A stretch of 64,000 bases of DNA from Chloroflexota bacterium (GTDB taxonomy: Bacteria; Chloroflexota; Dehalococcoidia; Tepidiformales; Tepidiformaceae), in assembly GCA_026702615.1 (NCBI GenBank), contig JAPPBY010000002.1, positions 35,427 to 99,426 of the forward strand, written 5' to 3'. The position numbers and the translations under genes were made by a program. This document shows, one piece after another, positions 60,207-64,000 of the stretch. The notes beneath the pieces are model-generated. The model had not been told where the DNA came from, made no database searches, and saw nothing but the letters and a program-made list of their open reading frames with translations. The first letter of the stretch is position 1; every line of letters starts with the position of its first letter.

Positions 60207-60469
60207 CGCGACCCCGACGGCCTGGGCGGCACGCGAATGCGGTGTTCGCCAGGAGGACCGGGGCCAAGGCGGCGCTCGATGTGATCTTTTGGACACACTT
60301 TCGCGGGCGAAGTGGGGCAGGGTGTGAGCATTCCCACACACTTTTTCGGACCCTGCGAAATCTTCACCGGAAGGTGGCAGTTTCCTGTGGCGGAGAGCGT
60401 CGCGTCCGCCGTAGGATGAGCCCTCCGCACCGAAACGATTTCTGACCGTGTCCTGGAGGGGGGCCTGGA
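60207..60469 (+). other. 263-base intergenic region with paired elements, between tyrS and xer
   Basis: No gene is seen. There is a near-perfect hairpin at 60296-60314 (CACTTTCGC/GCGAAGTG), a 7-bp inverted repeat GCAGGGT/ACCCTGC (60317-60323 and 60350-60356) that encloses GTGTG/CACAC, a small CACC-GGAA-GGTG hairpin near 60366, and a GGCGGA/TCCGCC pair ending at 60411 just before TAGGAT (60412-60417), a possible -10 for the recombinase gene. The string ACACACTTT occurs twice, at 60293 and 60336. GGAGGGGGGCCTGGAG provides a ribosome-binding site for the GTG at 60470. Confidence 0.45.
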
Positions 60470-61372
60470 GTGGATACCCGGATCAACGAGTTCCTGACGT
60501 TCCTGGCTGTCGAGAAGAACGCCTCCGAAAACACGATCTCCGCCTACCGCAGCGACCTCGCCCAGTTCGAAAAGAGCGTGGCTGGCCAGACCTCAGGCAA
60601 CGGCGCCTCGTGGGAGGCGATCACGGACCAGATGCTGCTGACGTTCGTCGAGGAGTTGCGGGAGCGGCGCTACAAGGCGGCGACGGTGGCACGGAAAGTG
60701 GCCGCCGTGAAGTCGTTCTTCAGCTTCATGGCCGCGGAGGGCATTCTGACGTGCGATCCGACGGAGGAGCTGCGTTCCCCACAGGTCGGAAAGGCCCTGC
60801 CGCGCACGCTGACACCCGAGGAAGTCGACGAATTGCTCGAGCAGCCGGCGCGCAAGAGCACGCCCGTCGCCCAGCGCGACAAGGCGATGCTGGAGCTGGC
60901 CTACCACACGGGAATGCGCGTGACGGAGCTGGTCTCGCTGGACGTGGCCCACGTGGCGCTGGAGAGCGACCCGGTGACGGTGCGAGGCATCGGCAAGGGC
61001 GACCAGGAGCGGGCGCTGCCGCTGCACCAGCGGGCAGTGGACGAGCTGCGACAGTACATCTTCCACGTGCGGCCGAAGATGGTGCGCAACCGGAACGAGA
61101 CGGCGCTGTTCGTGAACCGCCGCGGGGGACGGCTGACACGCCAGGGGTTCTGGCTGATCCTGAAGAACTACGCGCGGGAGGCGGGGCTGGATGGGATTAC
61201 GCCGCACACGCTGCGGCACACGTACGCCACGCACATGCTCTCGGGCGGGATGCCCCTGCGGAACGTGCAGGAGGCGCTCGGCCACGCCAGCATCTCGACG
61301 ACGCAGATCTACACGCAGCTCACGGACCAGCAGAAGCGGGAGCAGTACGACCAGGCCCACCCGCGGGCCTGA
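60470..61372 (+). CDS. Tyrosine recombinase XerC/XerD
   Basis: A 300-residue site-specific recombinase, probably the one that resolves chromosome dimers. It has an N-terminal SAM-like core-binding domain (FLAVEKNASENTISAYRSDL) and the catalytic domain with Arg in YHTGMRVTELVSL, Lys in GKGDQERALPL, HTLRHTYATHML, the second His in LGHASISTTQIY and the nucleophile Tyr in IYTQLT. Whether it is XerC or XerD cannot be settled here. The lack of phage or transposon genes nearby favours a housekeeping role. Start is GTG. Confidence 0.92.
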   Translation: MDTRINEFLTFLAVEKNASENTISAYRSDLAQFEKSVAGQTSGNGASWEAITDQMLLTFVEELRERRYKAATVARKVAAVKSFFSFMAAEGILTCDPTEELRSPQVGKALPRTLTPEEVDELLEQPARKSTPVAQRDKAMLELAYHTGMRVTELVSLDVAHVALESDPVTVRGIGKGDQERALPLHQRAVDELRQYIFHVRPKMVRNRNETALFVNRRGGRLTRQGFWLILKNYAREAGLDGITPHTLRHTYATHMLSGGMPLRNVQEALGHASISTTQIYTQLTDQQKREQYDQAHPRA

Positions 61373-61386
61373 GCCCGAGACGGCGG

Positions 61387-61392
61387 TAGACT
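61387..61392 (+). promoter_or_regulatory. -10 element, leaderless start for HD-domain gene
   Basis: TAGACT, then 6 bases, then the GTG at 61399. The same hexamer and spacing occur before the gene at 39136. Confidence 0.45.
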
Positions 61393-61398
61393 GCCCGC

Positions 61399-62283
61399 GT
61401 GACACCCCCAAGGGACCTGCTTGATGCGATCGCGCGCGATGATGCGGAGTCGCGGCTGCGCGCGCTGGACGCGGACGGCACGCTGACCTCGGGACTGCTG
61501 CCGGAGCTGGAGGAGGGGCGGGGATTCGAGCAACCGGCGCTGCACTATTACACGGTCCTGGAGCACAACCTCTCAGCAGTGGGGGCGCTCGACCGGGCGC
61601 TGGGGGAGGGGGTGGAGGGGCTGCGGATGCCGGACCCCTCGGCCGAGATCCCGGTGGCGGAGTGGCTGGGCCGGGAAATCGACGGGCGGCCGCTGCTGCA
61701 CCTGCTGCGCCTGTCGTGCCTCGTGCATGACATCGCGAAGCCGCGGACAGCAGAGGTGCGGGAGGGGAAGCTGCGGTTCCCGCGGCACGGGCCGGTGGGG
61801 GCGGAGTTGCTGGAGGGGCGGCTCGGGGCGCTGGGGTTCGAGCGGGCAAGCATCGACTTCGTGACGACGATGGTGCGGTACCACCTGCGGCCCGGGGAGT
61901 TCGCGCGCTCGTGGCCGCCGACGGATCGGGCGCTGCGCCGCTTCGCACGAGACCTTGACGGCCAGACGCTACCGCTCCTGCTGCTCCAGCTCGCAGACGG
62001 CATGGCCACGAGGGGACCGAACTATCGCCGCGAGAACTTCGAGCGGCACATCGCCTTCCTGGGGCACATCGTGACGCGCGCGGAGGAGGCGCTGCGGGAG
62101 GAGGAGCCGGCGCTGGTGGACGGCGAGGAGCTGATGCGGGAGCTGGGGCTTTCAAGTGGACGGCTTCTGGGGGCTGTCCTAACATCGGTTCGCGAAGCTC
62201 AGCTGGCGGGTGAGGTGGACGATCGCGCGTCCGCGCTCGCGCTGGCGCGCCAATCTCTCGAACGGCTGACGGCCGAGGGCTAG
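61399..62283 (+). CDS. HD-domain protein resembling a CCA-adding enzyme without its catalytic head
   Basis: A 294-residue protein. The HD motif is LRLSCLVHDIAKPRTAEV with the preceding His in TVLEHNLSAVGAL. The end, ELMRELGLSSGRLLGAVLTSVREAQLAGEV, looks like the tail of bacterial tRNA nucleotidyltransferases (Cca). The nucleotidyltransferase head with its GxGxxD-type site is absent and the protein starts near the neck region, so it cannot add CCA. It may be a phosphohydrolase or RNA-binding remnant. Both tRNAs in the window encode their own CCA. It precedes yajC by 15 bases. Confidence 0.75.
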   Translation: MTPPRDLLDAIARDDAESRLRALDADGTLTSGLLPELEEGRGFEQPALHYYTVLEHNLSAVGALDRALGEGVEGLRMPDPSAEIPVAEWLGREIDGRPLLHLLRLSCLVHDIAKPRTAEVREGKLRFPRHGPVGAELLEGRLGALGFERASIDFVTTMVRYHLRPGEFARSWPPTDRALRRFARDLDGQTLPLLLLQLADGMATRGPNYRRENFERHIAFLGHIVTRAEEALREEEPALVDGEELMRELGLSSGRLLGAVLTSVREAQLAGEVDDRASALALARQSLERLTAEG

Positions 62284-62298
62284 GTCCGGAGAACTGCC

Positions 62299-62649
62299 AT
62301 GGCTGTGATGTTCAGCGTCATCTTCTACACGGTGCTTGCCGTGGCGGCGTTCTATTTCATCCTGCTGCAGCCGGTGCTGAAGCAGCAGCGGCAACGCAAG
62401 AAGGCCGTGCGCGAGCTGCAAATTGGCGACGAAGTGGTGACGACCGGCGGGATCATCGCCGAGGTGAGGGACGTGCAGGCCCCGGACGACGGCCCAACGG
62501 AGCTGATCCTGGAGATCGCGCCCGGTATCCATGTGCGCGCACTGACCGACGCCATCGAGCGGCGGCTCACGACCCTGGAGCCCGCGTCCGAAGAGGCGCT
62601 CGAGACGGTGGCGGCGGGCGCCGGCGAGTCCGGCGACCCGAATGCGTAG
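62299..62649 (+). CDS. yajC: Preprotein translocase subunit YajC
   Basis: Small accessory membrane protein of the SecDF complex, 116 residues. One transmembrane helix (VIFYTVLAVAAFYFILLQP) is followed by QQRQRKKAVRELQIGDEVVTTGGIIAEV, the family's conserved basic stretch and beta domain. The end overlaps secD by 8 bases. Confidence 0.94.
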   Translation: MAVMFSVIFYTVLAVAAFYFILLQPVLKQQRQRKKAVRELQIGDEVVTTGGIIAEVRDVQAPDDGPTELILEIAPGIHVRALTDAIERRLTTLEPASEEALETVAAGAGESGDPNA

Positions 62650-64000
62650 TCCTACAACCACCCTCGTCTTCCTGGGGATCCTGGCGGCCAGCGTCTTCTG
62701 CCTGTTCGCGGTCTGGCCGAGCGCCCCGACGCGCTACCTGCCCGGCGACTTCTGGCCGGAGGGCCGGGGCATCAGCATTGGCGACTACGAGCGCAAGACG
62801 ATGCGGCTGGGCCTGGACCTGCAGGGCGGAGCGCACCTAGTGCTGCAGGCAGAGCCGACGGCGGAGGACGAGGGAGACCTGACGGCGAAGCTGGAGGTCG
62901 CAAAGGAAGTCATCGAGCGGCGGGTCGACGCGTTCGGCGTGGTTGAGCCGGAGATCCAGATCGCGAGCGGGAACCGGCTCGACGTGCAGGTGCCGGGCAT
63001 GAGCCTCCCCGACGCGGAGCGGCTAATCGGGCGGACGGCCTCGCTGGCTTACTTCGTGTTCAACGACGCGGGCGAACTCATCCCGGCCACGGGGATCATA
63101 GACGGGGTCGAGATCGCGATGACGGGCGAACATCTCAAGAGCAACACGTACGCGGAGCGCCGAAGCACGTTCTACGCGGTGAACTTCGAGACGACGGGCG
63201 TAGGCGCCGAGCTGATGCGCCAGATCACGACCAGGGCGCTCGACCCCGAGCACACTGTCAGCGATCCGCGGCGGCGATTGCTGGTCTACCTCGACAATGA
63301 GCTGATCTCGGACGCGGTGGTGCAGGGCGTGATCGAGGACCAGGGGACGATTACGGGCCTGGACAGCTTCACGGAGGCGAACGACCTCTCCAAGCAGCTG
63401 AACGCGGGCGCCCTGCCCGTGCCCCTCCGCACGATCCAGGCGAACGAGGTGAGCGCCTCCCTGGGCGACGACTCGGTGAAGGCCTCCGTGAACGCGGCGG
63501 AGATCGGGCTGCTGGCCGTGCTGGCGTTCATGATTCTGTACTACCGACTACCGGGCGTTCTGGCGGCGTTCGCGCTGATCGTGTACGCGCTGATCACGCT
63601 GACCGTATTCAAGATGTGGCCGGTCACGCTGACGCTCTCGGGGATCGCGGCGTTCATCCTCTCGGTGGGCATGGCCGTCGACGCGAACATCCTCATCTTC
63701 GAACGGATGAAGGAGGAGTTACGCCGCGGGAGGCCACTGGCGACGGCGATCGAGACAGGCTTCCGGCGGGCGTGGCCATCCATCCGCGACTCGAACGTCG
63801 CGACGTTCATCACCTGCGCGATCCTGTTCTGGTTCGGCGACCAGTTCGGAGCGTCGTTCGTGCGCGGGTTCGCGATCACGCTGGCTATCGGCGTGGCCGT
63901 GAGCATGTTCTCGGCGATCGTGGTGACGCGGACGTTCCTGCGGATGTTCGTGGGGACGCGGATCGCGCGGTCGCGCTGGCTGTTCAACGCCGAACCGCTG
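62642..64000 (+). CDS. secD: Protein translocase subunit SecD, 3' end cut by window
   Basis: RND-family subunit that uses the proton gradient to help pull exported proteins across the membrane. The 453 visible residues include the N-terminal helix, the LGLDLQGGAHLVLQ motif, the periplasmic domain, and the membrane region with GMAVDANILIFERMKEELRRG, which carries the Asp needed for proton flow. The reading frame is intact to the last base. The missing part should be short, and secF would normally follow. Confidence 0.95.
   Translation, partial: MRSPTTTLVFLGILAASVFCLFAVWPSAPTRYLPGDFWPEGRGISIGDYERKTMRLGLDLQGGAHLVLQAEPTAEDEGDLTAKLEVAKEVIERRVDAFGVVEPEIQIASGNRLDVQVPGMSLPDAERLIGRTASLAYFVFNDAGELIPATGIIDGVEIAMTGEHLKSNTYAERRSTFYAVNFETTGVGAELMRQITTRALDPEHTVSDPRRRLLVYLDNELISDAVVQGVIEDQGTITGLDSFTEANDLSKQLNAGALPVPLRTIQANEVSASLGDDSVKASVNAAEIGLLAVLAFMILYYRLPGVLAAFALIVYALITLTVFKMWPVTLTLSGIAAFILSVGMAVDANILIFERMKEELRRGRPLATAIETGFRRAWPSIRDSNVATFITCAILFWFGDQFGASFVRGFAITLAIGVAVSMFSAIVVTRTFLRMFVGTRIARSRWLFNAEPL

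Noticed and set aside
60470..61372. Tyrosine recombinase as the integrase of a mobile element
   Set aside because: Length and motifs are those of XerC/D. No attachment repeats, phage genes or base-composition change surround it.
1..64000. CRISPR arrays, insertion sequences, rRNA genes or a replication origin
   Set aside because: I saw no regularly spaced direct repeats, no transposase, no rRNA signature and no DnaA-box cluster. A full repeat search by computer could still reveal short items.

Overview
This is a G+C-rich (around 70% by eye), very gene-dense bacterial chromosome segment. No insertion sequence, prophage, rRNA or CRISPR array is visible. The best fit is a Chloroflexota, probably close to Dehalococcoidia. 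The pointers are the paired TIGR03662 (YYY) and TIGR03663 (Agl23-like) membrane families, F420-type oxidoreductases, an inositol-phosphate synthase, an actinobacterial-looking Stem I in the T-box, and many apparently leaderless genes. The taxonomic call is inference.

Layout. (1) 1-16983, minus strand: one long string from a TTGACA/TATGAT promoter: rnc, smc, ftsY, then three large membrane glycosyltransferase-like proteins (YYY family, an unnamed one, Agl23-NHL), a flippase-like protein, an FAD oxidoreductase, then nuoE and nuoF (cut by the window edge). (2) 17076-24803: mixed small units: a zinc-finger/HTH protein with a small membrane protein, an LLM-class oxidoreductase, nicotinamidase plus an unknown partner, a methyltransferase, a hydrolase, a PPOX protein, tRNA-Gly(CCC), a cluster of hairpin repeats, a GltD-like enzyme and an MBL-fold hydrolase, then tRNA-Arg(UCU). 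(3) 25095-30425: a phosphatidylinositol / PI-mannoside-like lipid cluster (ino1, two HtrB/PatA-type acyltransferases, PHP phosphoesterase, PimA-like glycosyltransferase, CDP-alcohol phosphatidyltransferase). (4) 30422-44839: peptidase-MA-like lipoprotein-free surface protease, prfB with its programmed frameshift, folD, acpS, nnr, fabF, recJ, a low-G+C orphan gene, nadE, glgC and two small genes. (5) 44852-56731: a tRNA-Trp T-box followed by a 14-gene operon holding all of the trp genes (trpE, G, D, C, F, B, A), trpS and aroH, plus five non-trp genes: a CADD-like (p-aminobenzoate-forming) protein in first place, a degenerate Nudix-carboxymuconolactone decarboxylase fusion, a HAD phosphatase, a 110-residue orphan and a CPBP membrane protease. 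(6) 56772-64000: scpA, vanZ-like, ribF, tyrS, a structured 263-base gap, a Xer recombinase, a headless CCA-enzyme-like HD protein, yajC and the start of secD.

How it works together. The trp operon appears to sense uncharged tRNA-Trp through a UGG specifier, so tryptophan starvation would raise tryptophan synthesis, Trp-tRNA synthetase, and the CADD-like protein, whose chlamydial relative makes the folate precursor p-aminobenzoate from its own tyrosine. This would tie an aromatic side product of the folate pathway to tryptophan status. It is the most unusual system in the window. The lipid cluster and the YYY/Agl23/flippase string both point to a distinctive cell envelope with inositol lipids and polyprenol-linked sugar transfer.

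Transcription. At least nine genes have a TANNNT hexamer 6 or 7 bases before the start codon, which implies leaderless mRNAs. Several starts below were chosen on that ground. The only clear intrinsic terminator is the one inside the T-box.
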